A DNA stretch of 64,000 nucleotides from Thermophilibacter provencensis (lineage in GTDB: Bacteria; Actinomycetota; Coriobacteriia; Coriobacteriales; Atopobiaceae), in NCBI RefSeq assembly GCF_900128445.1, contig NZ_LT671417.1, positions 2,491,201 to 2,555,200 on the forward strand, read 5' to 3'. This document shows, piece after piece, positions 8,786 through 18,334 of this stretch. Positions within the stretch are counted from its first letter, which is position 1. The number at the start of each line of letters is the position of its first letter. Both the position numbers and the translations under genes were made by a program. The notes below the pieces were generated by a model. It was not told the DNA's origin, ran no database searches, and saw nothing but the letters and a program-made list of their open reading frames with translations.

Positions 8786-9613
8786 TTACGCGCGATGACG
8801 CCACATGTGGTCCACGGGCCCGGAACCATGCCCCAGGTCCAGGCCGGAGGAGAGCGCGCCGGTGAGGTAGGCCTTCGCGCGCGACACCGCCTCGGGCAGT
8901 GCGAGACCCTCCGCCAGGCCGCAGGCGATGGCGCTCGAGAGCGTGCAGCCCGTGCCATGGGTGTTCCCGGTCTTAACGCGCGGGGCGCGCAGCCACGTCA
9001 CGCGCGGGGCGCCCTCGTCATCGACGGCCGACTCCACCAGCACGTCGTTGGCGTCAGCCACACCATGCCCGCCCTTGACGAGCACGGCACAGCCCAGGCG
9101 CTCGGCAAGCGCGAGCGCGGCCGCCTCCTGTTCCGCCTCAGAACGCACCGGCTCGCCGAGAAGAGCCTCCGCCTCGGGGATGTTGGGCGTGATCACGCGC
9201 GCGAGCGGCAGCAGGCGCCCCACGAGCGCCCCCGCTGCGCCGTCATCTATAAGGCGCGCGCCCGAGGTAGCCACCATCACCGGGTCCACGACCACGTTCT
9301 CGGCGCCCCAGCGCCCGAGCCGCTCGGCAATGGCCTCGACGATCACGGCGGAGGACACCATGCCCACCTTGACCGCGGCGGGCGGGATGTCCTCGAATAC
9401 GGCGTCGATTTGCTCGGCCACCATCTGGGGCGTGGCCTCCATGACGTCGCGCACGCCACGGGTGTTCTGCGCTGTGAGCGCGGTTATCGCGGTCTCGGCA
9501 AAGAGCCCGTGCGCGGCGATGGTCTTGATGTCCGCCTGGATGCCCGCACCGCCGCTCGAGTCCGAGCCGGCGATGGCGAGCACCGCGGGAACACTCCAGC
9601 TCCCCATGTCCAT
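8786..9613 (-). CDS. thiD: Hydroxymethylpyrimidine/phosphomethylpyrimidine kinase ThiD
   Basis: A 275-residue ribokinase-fold kinase that phosphorylates HMP and HMP-P in thiamine synthesis. The N-terminus [19 protein letters not shown] is the substrate-binding signature. The middle has TALTAQNT and [12 protein letters not shown]. The C-terminal [16 protein letters not shown] holds the anion hole and catalytic Asp-equivalent region of the family. It is the last gene of the thiC-to-thiD operon, 8 nt after thiE. The ATG at 9613 is preceded by a G-rich ribosome site; ATG 9607 is an alternative. Confidence 0.95.
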   Translation of the reverse strand: MDMGSWSVPAVLAIAGSDSSGGAGIQADIKTIAAHGLFAETAITALTAQNTRGVRDVMEATPQMVAEQIDAVFEDIPPAAVKVGMVSSAVIVEAIAERLGRWGAENVVVDPVMVATSGARLIDDGAAGALVGRLLPLARVITPNIPEAEALLGEPVRSEAEQEAAALALAERLGCAVLVKGGHGVADANDVLVESAVDDEGAPRVTWLRAPRVKTGNTHGTGCTLSSAIACGLAEGLALPEAVSRAKAYLTGALSSGLDLGHGSGPVDHMWRHRA

Positions 9614-9621
9614 GAGACCCC

Positions 9622-10317
9622 CTATCTCGACTCCACGGCACCCTCGGCAAGGCAGCGCAGCTCGCGCGTCGCGGCCTCGATGTCCTCGGCGGCGAAGATC
9701 GCCGAGACCACCGCCGCCCCGTCGACGCCCGTCCCCGCGAGCGAGCCCATCGTGCGCGCGCTCACGCCCCCGATGGCCGTCACCGGGATGTCCACGGCGG
9801 CGCAGATGCGCGCGAGGCCCCCGAGGGACACGGCCACGGTGTCGGACTTGGTGGACGTTCCAAACAGCGCCCCCACCCCCAGGTAGTCCGCGCCAGCAGC
9901 CTGCGCGGCGAGCGCCTCCTCCACCGTGTGGGCCGAGACCCCCACGATGGCGTCCGGCCCGAGCGCCTCGCGCGCGGCGGCGCACGCTATGTCAGACTGC
10001 CCCACGTGAACGCCGTCCGCACCGCTGCGCCGGACCGCCTCCACGTCGTCGTCGATCACGAGGGGCACGCCGTCCGCACGGCAGAGGGGCAGGAGCTGGC
10101 GCGCCTCCGCCACAATCTCGTCCGTCGAGAGGCCCTTCTCGCGAAGCTGCACGAAGGTGGCTCCGCCCGCGATCGCCGCGCGGACGCAGTCCACGAGCGA
10201 ACGCCCCCTGAGCCAGGACCGATCCGTCACCGCGTAGAGCAGCATGCCACGGCGGATGTCGGCGGGCGAGAAGGATCCGCGGACGACGGGTCCCACTTTT
10301 ATGTGATTGGCGTCCAT
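9622..10317 (-). CDS. thiE: Thiamine-phosphate synthase ThiE
   Basis: A 231-residue TIM-barrel enzyme joining HMP-PP and thiazole phosphate. Visible are [15 protein letters not shown] (pyrophosphate site), [45 protein letters not shown] and AIGGV, all standard ThiE blocks. The first ~24 residues extend beyond the usual start; the ATG at 10317 has AGGAAAGGAGA upstream. A shorter ThiE-like paralogue lies immediately upstream in the operon, so this full-length copy is the likely synthase. Confidence 0.94.
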   Translation of the reverse strand: MDANHIKVGPVVRGSFSPADIRRGMLLYAVTDRSWLRGRSLVDCVRAAIAGGATFVQLREKGLSTDEIVAEARQLLPLCRADGVPLVIDDDVEAVRRSGADGVHVGQSDIACAAAREALGPDAIVGVSAHTVEEALAAQAAGADYLGVGALFGTSTKSDTVAVSLGGLARICAAVDIPVTAIGGVSARTMGSLAGTGVDGAAVVSAIFAAEDIEAATRELRCLAEGAVESR

Positions 10318-10340
10318 GAGGGACGTCTCCTTTCCTGGGC

Positions 10341-10904
10341 TCACGCCATTGCGTCGGACATGCGGACGGCACCGGCGGCACCGGCGGCGCGGACGGCAGG
10401 CTCGGTGGCGTCGGTGATGCCGCCGAGGGCGAGCACCGGCACGTGGGCCGCAGCGATGACCTGCTCGAGAAACGCGACCCCGCGGCCCGGGAGTGGCTTG
10501 CACGACGGCGCAAAGACGGGGCTCGCCACAAGGTAGTCGGCGCCGAGCCCCTCGGCAACCGCCACCTCGTCCACCTCGTGCACGTTGGTGCCGACGAGGG
10601 CGAACCCCTCCGGGCGCCCAACGCGCCCAAGCGCGGGCAGCGGCAGGTGCAGGCGCGACGCGCCGGCCTCACGGGCGGCGAGCACGTGGCCGTGGGCGAT
10701 AAAGGCGACGCCCGCGCGGTCGCAGGCCGCCATGACCTCGCGGGCAAGCGCGGCGTACGCACCGTCGTCCAAGTCCTTCTCGCGCATGATAAGCGCGTCG
10801 TAGGCACCGGCGACCCGCGCCACCTGCTCGGGCAGCGGCCGCGCGCAGCGGCACCGGTCCGTCATGGCAACGCGCAGGAAGCTGCCATCAAAGAGCGATC
10901 CCAT
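10341..10904 (-). CDS. ThiE/TenI-like thiamine-phosphate synthase paralogue
   Basis: About 187 residues with a ThiE/TenI-type TIM-barrel core: LIMREKDLDDGAYAALARE, then AGASRLHLPLPAL, VGTNVHEVDEVAVAEGLGADYLVASPVF and PVLALGGI. Compared with ThiE it lacks the full pyrophosphate and HMP-binding residues (VQLREKG is LIMREKD here). TenI proteins of Bacillus aromatise the thiazole carboxylate rather than couple it. This copy sits between thiH and thiE, so such a role is plausible but inferred. The ATG at 10904 is chosen; it begins 9 nt after thiH ends. Confidence 0.8.
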   Translation of the reverse strand: MGSLFDGSFLRVAMTDRCRCARPLPEQVARVAGAYDALIMREKDLDDGAYAALAREVMAACDRAGVAFIAHGHVLAAREAGASRLHLPLPALGRVGRPEGFALVGTNVHEVDEVAVAEGLGADYLVASPVFAPSCKPLPGRGVAFLEQVIAAAHVPVLALGGITDATEPAVRAAGAAGAVRMSDAMA

Positions 10905-10912
10905 AGGCGCCC

Positions 10913-12181
10913 TCACACCAGAACATGGTCGTTCATGACCGGCTCGAGCCCCATGTCTCGCATGGCGGTACACATCTCGGCCAGGCTGCGGCTGTCGTCG
11001 ATCTCAAACTGGTCGTCGCCCTCCTCAGCCTGGTGTGTATGCTCGCCGATGCCCGTGGACACGCCGGCCGAGACCTTGGTGGCCGTGATCGTGGCCACGT
11101 GGTCGCGGAAGCGCGCCGACTCGCGCGACGAGACCGTGACGCCGGCAAAGGGCATGAACAGGCGGTAAGCGCAGATGACCTGCAGGAGCTGCGCCTCGCT
11201 CACGTGCGGCCCGTTGGGCGTGACGGCGCCCGCGGCGGGACGCAGGCGCGGGCACGAGAAGGAGATCTCCGCGTGCGGGTAGGCCCGGCTCACGTAGTAG
11301 GCGTGCAGCGCGCAGGCGAGCGCGTCGTGGCGAAACTCCGAGAGGCCCAGCAGCGGCGCGAAGGCCACGCCGCGCATGCCTCCCCTGAGCGCGCGCTCCT
11401 GCGCCTCGAAGCGGTAGGGCATGATGCGCTTGCGGCCGCGCAGGTGGAGCTTGGCGTAGCGCGCCGGGTCATAGGTCTCCTGGAACACGGTCACGAAGTC
11501 CGCGCCGGCCTCGTGCAGGCGCGCGTAGTCGGCCACGTTGGCGGGGTACACCTCGACGCCGACGTTCCTGAAGCGCGCGGCCGCGAGCTCGCAGGCGCGC
11601 GCGATGTAATCGACGTCGGACGTCACCGGGTCCTCGCCGGTGAGCAGCAAGATCTCCTCCTGGCCCGTGGCGGCGATGGCGTCGAGCTCGGCGACGGTCT
11701 GCGCCTCGTCCAGGCGGGCGCGACGGATGCCGCTCTCGCAGTTGAAGCCGCAGTACACGCAGCGGTTCTCGCAGTAGTTTGCCAGGTAGAGCGGCGTGAA
11801 GAACTGGATGTTGGTGCCAAACCAGCGCACGCGCTCGGCCCGGGCCCGCTCGGCCATTTCCTCGAGGAAGGGCTCTGCCGCGGGCGACACGAGCACACCG
11901 AAGTCGGTGGGCTCCACCACGTCGGCGTCGAGCACGCGGCGCACGTCGGCGGCGGTCACGGCGTCGGGGTCGTAGGCCTCCACGGCGTCGAGCACGCGGT
12001 CGAACATGCCGTTGTCCAGGACGTCCATGTCGGGCAGGAAGGTCATGGGGTCCAGGCCGTAGTCGGTGCGGATGGCGCGCGCCATGTCCTTCTCGTCCAT
12101 GGAGACGATGCGGCGGCAGCGCTTACCCACCGGCATGGTCTCAGGCTCCGCGACCTGCACGTCCTTCTCGTCCGCGCTCAT
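10913..12181 (-). CDS. thiH: 2-iminoacetate synthase ThiH (radical SAM tyrosine lyase)
   Basis: A 422-residue radical SAM enzyme that cleaves tyrosine to dehydroglycine and p-cresol for thiazole formation without oxygen. The [10 protein letters not shown] segment is the CxxxCxxC cluster motif. Downstream are [25 protein letters not shown] and [11 protein letters not shown], all ThiH features. Its start overlaps the thiG stop by 4 nt (12178-12181), giving translational coupling. The N-terminal tail carries two GACGAGAAGGAC-type motif copies (SADEKD, SMDEKD). ThiH instead of ThiO fits an anaerobe. Confidence 0.95.
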   Translation of the reverse strand: MSADEKDVQVAEPETMPVGKRCRRIVSMDEKDMARAIRTDYGLDPMTFLPDMDVLDNGMFDRVLDAVEAYDPDAVTAADVRRVLDADVVEPTDFGVLVSPAAEPFLEEMAERARAERVRWFGTNIQFFTPLYLANYCENRCVYCGFNCESGIRRARLDEAQTVAELDAIAATGQEEILLLTGEDPVTSDVDYIARACELAAARFRNVGVEVYPANVADYARLHEAGADFVTVFQETYDPARYAKLHLRGRKRIMPYRFEAQERALRGGMRGVAFAPLLGLSEFRHDALACALHAYYVSRAYPHAEISFSCPRLRPAAGAVTPNGPHVSEAQLLQVICAYRLFMPFAGVTVSSRESARFRDHVATITATKVSAGVSTGIGEHTHQAEEGDDQFEIDDSRSLAEMCTAMRDMGLEPVMNDHVLV

Positions 12182-12990
12182 CGGGCCTCCTCCCCCAGAA
12201 ATCCGGTGAGCGGGCTCGAGGCCTCGCCCGCGCCGTCGAGCACGCGGCCGGGGCCCGCAAGGAACGCCGCGCGGCCGGCCCGCACCGCGTCACCGAAGGC
12301 GCGCGCCATGAGTGGGATGTTGCCGGCGGTGGCCACGGCCGTGTTGGCCATGACGGCGGCCGCGCCCATCTCCATGGCCTCGCACGCCTGCGACGGGCGC
12401 CCGATGCCCGCGTCCACGATCACCGGCAGGTCAATCTCCTCGATGAGGATGCGGATGAAGTCCCGCGTCACCAGGCCGCGGTTGGAGCCGATGGGCGCGC
12501 CGAGCGGCATGACGGCGGCCGCGCCCGCGCTCACCAGGTCGCGCGCGACGTTGAGGTCGGGGTACATGTACGGCAGCACCGTGAAGCCCTCGCTCGCCAG
12601 CATGTCGGTGGCGCGGACGGTCTCGGCGTTGTCGGGCAGGAGGTAGCGCGCGTCGCGAATGACCTCGACCTTGATGAAGTCGCCGCAGCCAAGCTCGCGC
12701 GCGAGGCGGGCGATGCGCACGGCCTCCTCCGCCGTGCGGGCGCCCGAGGTGTTGGGCAGAAGCGTCACGCCCTCGGGCACGGCATCGAGGATGCTCCCCT
12801 CCTGATTGGTGTTGGCGCGGCGAACAGCAAGGGTCACGATCTGCGCGCCCGCGTCCTCCACGGCCGCCCTGACCACGTCGAGCCTGAACTTACCCGACCC
12901 CAGGATGAAGCGCGACGCAAACTCCTTGCCGCCGAGGGTCCAGGTGTCCGCGCTGGGCGCGACGGCGCCCGATGCGATGTGCTCTGTCAT
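12178..12990 (-). CDS. thiG: Thiazole synthase ThiG
   Basis: A 270-residue TIM-barrel enzyme that assembles the thiazole ring from deoxyxylulose phosphate, dehydroglycine and ThiS thiocarboxylate. Landmarks: [14 protein letters not shown] region ([13 protein letters not shown]), [29 protein letters not shown] with the Schiff-base Lys, and [21 protein letters not shown]. The ATG at 12990 follows AAAGGAAGC. The 92-nt gap from thiF is the only sizeable gap within the operon, and it shows no clear hairpin. Confidence 0.95.
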   Translation of the reverse strand: MTEHIASGAVAPSADTWTLGGKEFASRFILGSGKFRLDVVRAAVEDAGAQIVTLAVRRANTNQEGSILDAVPEGVTLLPNTSGARTAEEAVRIARLARELGCGDFIKVEVIRDARYLLPDNAETVRATDMLASEGFTVLPYMYPDLNVARDLVSAGAAAVMPLGAPIGSNRGLVTRDFIRILIEEIDLPVIVDAGIGRPSQACEAMEMGAAAVMANTAVATAGNIPLMARAFGDAVRAGRAAFLAGPGRVLDGAGEASSPLTGFLGEEAR

Positions 12991-13082
12991 GGTGCTTCCT
13001 TTCGTTGATGGGCGCCGCGGGCGCTGGGCCCCGCAAAACAGGTCGGCCCGCGGCGCGTTTGGTTGCCAGATAACCGGGGACG

Positions 13083-13748
13083 TCAGGAGCCCTCGAGCCC
13101 CAGGACGATCCTCACGGCGAGAAGAGCCTGCTGGGCGGCGCAGAGCGCGACGCGCGGGGCGAGAAGCGCCCCGGTCGCCCCGACGTCCGACGCGCCGTCG
13201 CCGCAGACGTAGAAGCGCCGGCTCACCCGCCTCGTGACGATCTCGCTCGCCGAGCCCGCGCCCGCCATGCCGTTGCCGGCGACGAGCACGGGACCCTCGG
13301 GCAGGGTGAGGAGCTCCTCGGCGAGAAGCGCCTTGGCCTCGGGGTCGTCGAAGGCCTCGCAGACGATGTCGCACCCCCCGAAGATCACCCGGGCGTTCTC
13401 GGCCGTGACGCGGGTGCGCAGCGCCTGCACGCGCGTGCCCGAGCCGACGGCGCGGAGCTGCTCGGCGAGCGCCTCGACCTTGGGACGGCCCAGATGCTCG
13501 CGGAAGTAGTGCTGGCGGTTGAGGTTGCCCTCGTCAACCACGTCAAAGTCGGCGACAACGAGCTCGCCCACCCCGCTGCGCGCAAGCATGACGGCGATGT
13601 TGGAGCCGAGCCCGCCCGCCCCTGCGATCCCGATGCGCGCCGCGCGCAGGCGCTCCCGCGCCTCGTGCCCGATACGGCACTCGAGGGCGTCGGGGAGAGC
13701 GTCCCCCACGACGGCACCGCCCCTCTCGACGTCCCTCTCCCCCGCCAT
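13083..13748 (-). CDS. thiF: ThiS adenylyltransferase ThiF (family 2, short form)
   Basis: A 221-residue E1-like enzyme that adenylates the C-terminus of ThiS. The nucleotide-binding loop is [20 protein letters not shown], with [19 protein letters not shown] (Arg and Asp of the adenylation site) and a second-half Cys in FYVCGDGAS. It lacks the four zinc-binding cysteines of MoeB/long ThiF, as in the short family typical of anaerobes with ThiH. Its ATG overlaps the thiS stop (TGATG). Confidence 0.92.
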   Translation of the reverse strand: MAGERDVERGGAVVGDALPDALECRIGHEARERLRAARIGIAGAGGLGSNIAVMLARSGVGELVVADFDVVDEGNLNRQHYFREHLGRPKVEALAEQLRAVGSGTRVQALRTRVTAENARVIFGGCDIVCEAFDDPEAKALLAEELLTLPEGPVLVAGNGMAGAGSASEIVTRRVSRRFYVCGDGASDVGATGALLAPRVALCAAQQALLAVRIVLGLEGS

Positions 13749-13945
13749 CAGCCGCCTCCCACGAAGCGGACGACCTCGAGTGCGTCCTCGGCCGTCAGCC
13801 GACGGGCGTCGAACTCGGCACGGGGAAGGATCTCTCCGTTGAGCTCGCACGCCACGCGGGCACGCTCGTATCCCATCTGCTCCAGCACCTCGGCGACGGT
13901 CCGGCCGTCGGCCTCGGGCGCGGTCCTGCCGTTTATCTGTGCCAT
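13748..13945 (-). CDS. thiS: Sulfur carrier protein ThiS
   Basis: A 65-residue ubiquitin-fold sulfur carrier ending in the obligatory Gly-Gly (VVRFVGGG). ThiF adenylates this tail, which is then thiocarboxylated. The internal VACELNGEILPRAEFDAR and ALEVVRF strands match the family. It lies 9 nt after thiC and overlaps thiF by 1 nt. Confidence 0.93.
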   Translation of the reverse strand: MAQINGRTAPEADGRTVAEVLEQMGYERARVACELNGEILPRAEFDARRLTAEDALEVVRFVGGG

Positions 13946-13954
13946 GGCAGCCCC

Positions 13955-15316
13955 CTATTCCAGGTCGAGGTCGATCGTGGTGCCCTCGAAGACCTTGTTC
14001 ACCGTGCGGACGGCGCACATCTTGCCGCACATGGTGCAGGTCCCCTCCGTCGAGGCAGGCGAGGCCTCGTGGCGCGCGCGGGCCGTGTCCGGGTCGAGCG
14101 CGTAGTCCCACATCTCGCCCCAGGCCAGGCGCCGTCGGGCGTCGCCCATGCGGTCGTCAACCTCGCGCGCGGCGGGCACGCCCTTGGCGATGTCCGCCGC
14201 GTGCGCGGCGATCCTGGTGGCGATAAGGCCGTCGAGCACGTCCTTTGCGTCGGGCAGGCAGAGGTGCTCGGCCGGCGTCACGTAGCAGAGGAAGTCCGCC
14301 CCGGCGCTCGCCGAGATGGCCCCGCCGATGGCCGCCGTGATGTGGTCGTAGCCCACGCCCACGTCCGTCACGAGCGGGCCGAGCACGTAGTACGGCGCGC
14401 CGTGGCAGAGGCGCTTCTCCATCGTCACGTTGGCGGCGATCTCGTTGATGGCCATGTGGCCCGGGCCCTCGATCATGACCTGCACGCCCGCGTCCCAGGC
14501 GCGCTTCGTGAGTTTACCGAGCTCGATCATCTCGGCGGTCTCCGCCGCGTCGTTGGCGTCGAAGAGGCAGCCCGGCCGGCACGAGTCGCCCAGCGAGATG
14601 GTCACATCGTACTCGTGGCAGATCTCGAGCACCTCGTCGTAGTGCTCGTAGAAGGGGTTCTCGTTGCCCGTGACCTCCATCCAGCCAAAGAGGAGGCTCC
14701 CGCCGCGGCTGACGATGTTCATGAGGCGCCCGGTCTCCTTGAAGGTCTCGATCACGCGGCGGTTGATGCCGCAGTGGATGGTGAGGAAGTCCACGCCGTC
14801 CTCCGCGTGGGCGCGCACCGTGGCGAGAAGGTCCTCAGCGGTGAGCTCCACGAGCGGCTTCTCCATGTAGCCAATGGCGTCGTACATGGGGACGGTGCCC
14901 ACCATGAGCGGCGTGCGCTCCACGAGCTGCTGGCGGAAGAAGCGGGTCTTGCCGGAGTTGGAGAGGTCCATGATGGCGTCCGCACCGTACTTCTCGGCCG
15001 TGCGTACCTTCTCCCACTCCATGCCGGCGTCCGCCACGTCCCCGGAGATGCCGAGGTTGACGTTGACCTTGGTGGAGAGGCCCGCGCCCACGCCGCGCGG
15101 CACGAGGCCCTTCTCGAGGTGGCGAACGTTGACCGGGATGGCGATGCGTCCCGCCGCCACGCCCGCGCGGATGAACTCCGGGTCTCGGCGCTCCGCCTCC
15201 GCCACGACGCGCATCTCGGGCGTGACCTGCCCAGCGCGGGCGTAGTCGAGCTGCGTGACGAGGCCCTTCTCGCCGCGCGGTGCCTGCCCGCCCAATTTCT
15301 CTACAGCTGTGCTCAT
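13955..15316 (-). CDS. thiC: Phosphomethylpyrimidine synthase ThiC
   Basis: A 453-residue radical SAM enzyme converting AIR to HMP-P. Core segments: NVNLGISGDV, MDLSNSGKTRFFRQQ, FLTIHCGINRR, SRGGSLLFGWM, DVTISLGDSCRPGC and VMIEGPGHMAINEIAANV. The C-terminal CTMCGKMC is the family's CxxCxxxxC-type cluster site. The ATG at 15316 has GGAGGG about 9 nt upstream and is preferred to an in-frame start at 15340 that lies inside the riboswitch tail. It is the first gene of the thiamine operon and is riboswitch controlled. Confidence 0.95.
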   Translation of the reverse strand: MSTAVEKLGGQAPRGEKGLVTQLDYARAGQVTPEMRVVAEAERRDPEFIRAGVAAGRIAIPVNVRHLEKGLVPRGVGAGLSTKVNVNLGISGDVADAGMEWEKVRTAEKYGADAIMDLSNSGKTRFFRQQLVERTPLMVGTVPMYDAIGYMEKPLVELTAEDLLATVRAHAEDGVDFLTIHCGINRRVIETFKETGRLMNIVSRGGSLLFGWMEVTGNENPFYEHYDEVLEICHEYDVTISLGDSCRPGCLFDANDAAETAEMIELGKLTKRAWDAGVQVMIEGPGHMAINEIAANVTMEKRLCHGAPYYVLGPLVTDVGVGYDHITAAIGGAISASAGADFLCYVTPAEHLCLPDAKDVLDGLIATRIAAHAADIAKGVPAAREVDDRMGDARRRLAWGEMWDYALDPDTARARHEASPASTEGTCTMCGKMCAVRTVNKVFEGTTIDLDLE

Positions 15317-15326
15317 GCGCAAAACT

Positions 15327-15413
15327 CCCTCCGTTGGCATTACCCATGTCAGGTTCCTCGGGTCGGGGCGGGCGCGCCCCCTCTCAGCCTGCCGTCCTGC
15401 AAGCTCCCCGCGC
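15327..15413 (-). ncRNA. TPP riboswitch (THI element)
   Basis: On the minus strand the leader reads GGGGAGCTTGCAGGAC, GGCTGAGAGGGGG, then ACCCGAGGAACCTGACATGG and GTAATGCCAACGGAGGGAG. CTGAGA and the ACCTGAxxxGGxTAATxCC block are the conserved TPP-binding core. The 3' end overlaps the thiC ribosome site (GGAGGG), so control is most likely at translation initiation: TPP binding would hide the site and lower operon expression. Confidence 0.95.
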
Positions 15414-15519
15414 TATGCGGTTGTTCCGGCGGAGCGAAGTCCGCCTGCGGCAAGTATAGCGCTCCCCTAGGACGTGTGTGCGCTCGAGTCTAGTGCGCCG
15501 CAGCGAGGCAAACGGCCCC

Positions 15520-16371
15520 TCAATCAAGGAGCTCGCCAGCAGCCTGCGCGTGAGCGCCATCACCACCTCCGCCTGGGCTTGCAAGCGCCGCGCGACCGCG
15601 AGGCGTTGCAACGAGCACGTGCTCGAGCGCCCCGGAGCCGTGAAGCGCCGCGCCGCAGGTCACGACCTCGCGGGCCAGCTCGGCGTCAGCGACCACGCTG
15701 CCGGCGACAAGGTCCGCTCCAGCCTCCAGCACCGGCGCGCAGATCGTGGCCGACGGGCCCACCACGCAGGTGAGCGCGCCGCGCGAAAGCTCCAGCAGGC
15801 GCGGCATGGTCTTGTTGGCGAGCGTCATGCCCGTCATGACGACGAGGTCCGCGCCCGGCAGCAGGTACTCGCAGGCGGTGTCGGGCAGGTCCGTGTCCGC
15901 GCGGGCAGAGCGCTCCAGCACGACGACGTCCGCATGCTCCGCGATGGCCGCGAGGTGCGGGAAGTGGCCGACCACCACCGCGCGGGGCCGCGAGCCGTCG
16001 CTCTTCTCGGCCGCCATGCGCGCGGCCACCGGGGCGAGAAACACGAACGGGTCCGTGCTCTCCGCGTCCTCGACCAGGCCCAGCGCACCCAGCCGCCCTC
16101 GCTGGTTGTGCCAGGCGTTGAGCGCCGCCACGCCCACCGACGCCACCTCGAAGTCCCACGACTTGGCACCCGCCGCAAGCTCGCGCAGCGGGCGGCCCGC
16201 CCAGCCGCGCTCCATGCGCAGGCGCGCGCCGCCGCGATGGAGCGCGGCCACGCCCGTCCCGCATTCGGCCTCGACGAGGCAGTGGTGGGCACCCATGACC
16301 ACGCGCCGCACGAGCGCGTCCTCGGGAACCTGGGCAATCATTCGGTCGTAGAGCGACCACGCATCTGTCAT
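15520..16371 (-). CDS. DUF364 protein (Rossmann-like, putative heavy-metal chelation domain)
   Basis: A 283-residue protein. The N-terminal DUF4213-like half (WSLYDRMIAQVPEDALVRRVVMGAHH, LRELAAGAKSWDFEVASVGVAALNAWHN) is followed by a Rossmann-like half (AVVVGHFPHLAAIAEHADVVVLER, LLPGADLVVMTGMTLANKTMPRLLEL, CVVGPSATICAPVLEAGADLVAGSVV). This family commonly accompanies Fec-type metal or oxyanion importers, as here. Function is inferred: substrate handling for the neighbouring transporter. GGAGG lies 5 nt before ATG 16371; ATG 16374 is too close. It is divergent from the NTPase gene. Confidence 0.82.
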   Translation of the reverse strand: MTDAWSLYDRMIAQVPEDALVRRVVMGAHHCLVEAECGTGVAALHRGGARLRMERGWAGRPLRELAAGAKSWDFEVASVGVAALNAWHNQRGRLGALGLVEDAESTDPFVFLAPVAARMAAEKSDGSRPRAVVVGHFPHLAAIAEHADVVVLERSARADTDLPDTACEYLLPGADLVVMTGMTLANKTMPRLLELSRGALTCVVGPSATICAPVLEAGADLVAGSVVADAELAREVVTCGAALHGSGALEHVLVATPRGRAALASPGGGGDGAHAQAAGELLD

Positions 16372-16435
16372 CATTTCCTCCAGGTTGGGTCGTCGCGACT
16401 TTGGCTCGTCGCGGTTGGGTCGGTCGGGAGGCGGC

Positions 16436-17023
16436 ATGCTGTTCATTCTCACCGGGGACATCCGGACGGGCAAGACCACGTGGCTCGAGGCGCGCGTGCG
16501 CGAGCTCGAGGCGGCGGGCGTGCCCGTGCGCGGCGTGCTCGCTCCGGGCGTGTGGCTCGACTGCAAGAAGGTCGGAATCGAGAACGCGCTGCTGCCCTCG
16601 CGCGAGCGCGTCCTTCTCGCCACGCCTGCCGGGGATGGGTGCTCGACCGGCCTGGGCTGGGACTTCGACGCTGCGGCGCTCGCCCGCGTGAACGCGCACC
16701 TCAACGGGCTTGCCGAGACGACAGGCGAGAAGGACGCGCGCCCCGGGCTCCTCGTCATCGACGAGGTCGGCCCGCTCGAGCTGCGCCGCGGCGGCGGCCT
16801 CACCGCGGCGCTCGAGCTGCTGGACGCCGGCCCCGCACCCATCTGGCCACACGCGCTCGTGGTCGTGCGCTCCGGCCTGGCCGATGAGGTGGCCGCCCGC
16901 TGGCGCCCCGCGTGGGGCTCGGTCGAGGTTCTGCGCCCCGACGAGCGGGGCAGGCGGCGCCTCCTGGGGTCCGTGCTCGACCAACGGGCGCCACACGGCG
17001 TTCGGGGAGAGGATTGTCGGTGA
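16436..17023 (+). CDS. THEP1-like nucleoside-triphosphatase / nucleotide kinase
   Basis: A 195-residue P-loop protein. ILTGDIRTGKTTW is the Walker A motif and LLVIDEVGPLELR is Walker B, the pattern of the NTPase_1/THEP1 family. GGGAGG is 5 nt upstream of ATG 16436. Homologues are often next to molybdenum or selenium cofactor genes and Fec-type transporters; here it lies between the DUF364 gene and the importer. A chaperone or nucleotide-sensing role is inferred. Confidence 0.82.
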   Translation: MLFILTGDIRTGKTTWLEARVRELEAAGVPVRGVLAPGVWLDCKKVGIENALLPSRERVLLATPAGDGCSTGLGWDFDAAALARVNAHLNGLAETTGEKDARPGLLVIDEVGPLELRRGGGLTAALELLDAGPAPIWPHALVVVRSGLADEVAARWRPAWGSVEVLRPDERGRRRLLGSVLDQRAPHGVRGEDCR

Positions 17024-17137
17024 TTTTTATCGCTCCCCACGAGTAGGGGCATGACGGCCGATTCGTCTACCTGCGGATCTTCGACCTCGCGTCGTGTCCA
17101 TACTCGCCAGGAGCCCGTAAAATCACAGACAATCTCC
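17011..17137. repeat. Inverted repeat spanning the NTPase/SBP convergent junction
   Basis: GGATTGTCGGTGATTTTTA at 17011-17029 and its inverted partner at 17117-17137 (reverse complement GGAGATTGTCTGTGATTTTA) match at about 17 of 19 positions. A CGAGTAGGGG / CCCCTACTCG pair is also present at about 17040 and 17135. The element covers the NTPase stop codon and ends just before the SBP stop. It could be a bidirectional terminator or a small miniature-element insertion. Confidence 0.6.
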
Positions 17138-17138
17138 C

Positions 17139-18248
17139 CTACTCGCGCACGGCGCCGCGCATCAGCGCGTCGTACTCCTCGTCCGTGAGGTCGTGGCCGT
17201 AGAAGAGCCGGTAGTACTCCCCCACCACGTCGCGCAGGTCGTCGTCGAAGCGCTCCGGGTAGCACAGGCGCGCGTACCACTGCAGGCCGATGATCTGGTT
17301 GACCGACGCCGGCATGGAGATCCAGTTGTACGGCACGCTCGGCGCGCGGAAGTAGTTGCCGGACGTGATGGCGGCAAGTTCAGCCCAGGCAGGCTCGTCC
17401 CCCACCGTGTCATAGATCGAGTCGCCCACGAAGACGATGAGCTCGGGGTCCCAGAGCGCGATCTGCTCGAGGCCGATCTCGTTGCCCTTGCCGCTGGACG
17501 ACGGGTCGTCCACCACGACGACGTTCTCGGAGCACAGGTCGATGATGCCCGACTGGAAGCCGCCGCGCGCCATCGCGTTGGTACCCGTGTCACCGAGCAG
17601 GTACGCCGCGCGCGGGCGCTCGCCCTCGGGCACCTCGGCCACGACGGCCTCGACCTCTGCCACCGCGTCGCGGCAGTACTCCGCAAGCTCAGCGGCCTTC
17701 TCGGAGTCCAGGATGTCCGCAAGCTGGTCGTAGAGCTCGGCGTAGCTGTGGAGGTCGGTCGAGTCGATGTGCACGCACGGGATGCCAATCTGCTCCTGCA
17801 GCGTGTCCAGCTCCTCGGCAAGCGAGTCCTTGGCCTCGCCGATGTCGATAATCAGCTGCGGGTCCGCCGCGGCGACGGCCTCGCGGTTGAAGTCGCCCTT
17901 GCCTCCGTAGATCTGGCCAAAGACGGGCAGGTCAGCGAGGTCCTCGCCGAGGTAGGCAAGCTGCTCGTCCGTAAGCTCGCCGGAGAGGCCGACCATCTTC
18001 TCGGGCGCCACCGTGAGCAGCACCTGCTGCGCCACGGGCCCGGATGCCGCGATGCGCTCGACCTCGGCCGGAATCTCCACCTCGCGCCCGAGCGAATCCG
18101 TGACCACGCGCGTGGCCGCCTGCTCCGCCGCAGGCCGCTGGTCGTCGGCCTGCTGACCGGACTCCGCCGCCGGCGTGCCCCCGCATGCCCCGAGCGACGC
18201 CGCCACCGCAAGCGCCGCAACAGCCGACAAGAACGTCCTTCTCCTCAC
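17139..18248 (-). CDS. ABC transporter substrate-binding lipoprotein (FepB/BtuF-like)
   Basis: A 369-residue periplasmic-type binding protein. The GTG start at 18248 has GGAAGGGAGAA upstream. The N-terminus RRRTFLSAVAALAVAASLGACGG is a lipoprotein signal with the lipobox LGAC. The mature part has the class III binding fold (VVTDSLGREVEIPAEVERIAAS, LIIDIGEAKD, LWDPELIVFVGDS). It is the third gene of a permease-ATPase-SBP unit. Fec-type systems carry siderophore iron, cobalamin or, in the MolABC case, molybdate. Placement beside XdhC/YqeB and MocA favours molybdate or tungstate, by inference only. Confidence 0.87.
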   Translation of the reverse strand: MRRRTFLSAVAALAVAASLGACGGTPAAESGQQADDQRPAAEQAATRVVTDSLGREVEIPAEVERIAASGPVAQQVLLTVAPEKMVGLSGELTDEQLAYLGEDLADLPVFGQIYGGKGDFNREAVAAADPQLIIDIGEAKDSLAEELDTLQEQIGIPCVHIDSTDLHSYAELYDQLADILDSEKAAELAEYCRDAVAEVEAVVAEVPEGERPRAAYLLGDTGTNAMARGGFQSGIIDLCSENVVVVDDPSSSGKGNEIGLEQIALWDPELIVFVGDSIYDTVGDEPAWAELAAITSGNYFRAPSVPYNWISMPASVNQIIGLQWYARLCYPERFDDDLRDVVGEYYRLFYGHDLTDEEYDALMRGAVRE

Positions 18249-18266
18249 TTCTTCTCCCTTCCGCCT

Positions 18267-18334
18267 GTAAATTGGGGACAGTCCCCAATTTACATAAAAC
18301 TTTTGTGCGAATTGGGGACTGTCCCCAATTCGCA
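18267..18334. repeat. Pair of GGGGACWGTCCCC palindromes
   Basis: Two perfect palindromes: 18267-18293 (13-bp arms GTAAATTGGGGAC, single-base centre A) and 18306-18334 (14-bp arms TGCGAATTGGGGAC, centre T). They share the AATTGGGGAC core. They lie between the ABC ATPase and the SBP; the second is inside the 3' end of the ATPase coding region. Confidence 0.85.

Noticed and set aside
13083-15500. Long plus-strand frames opposite the thiamine genes (for example 14069-15493)
   Set aside because: They are rich in Arg, His and Val and have no ribosome sites or family motifs. They mirror thiC and its neighbours, an effect of high-GC codon use.
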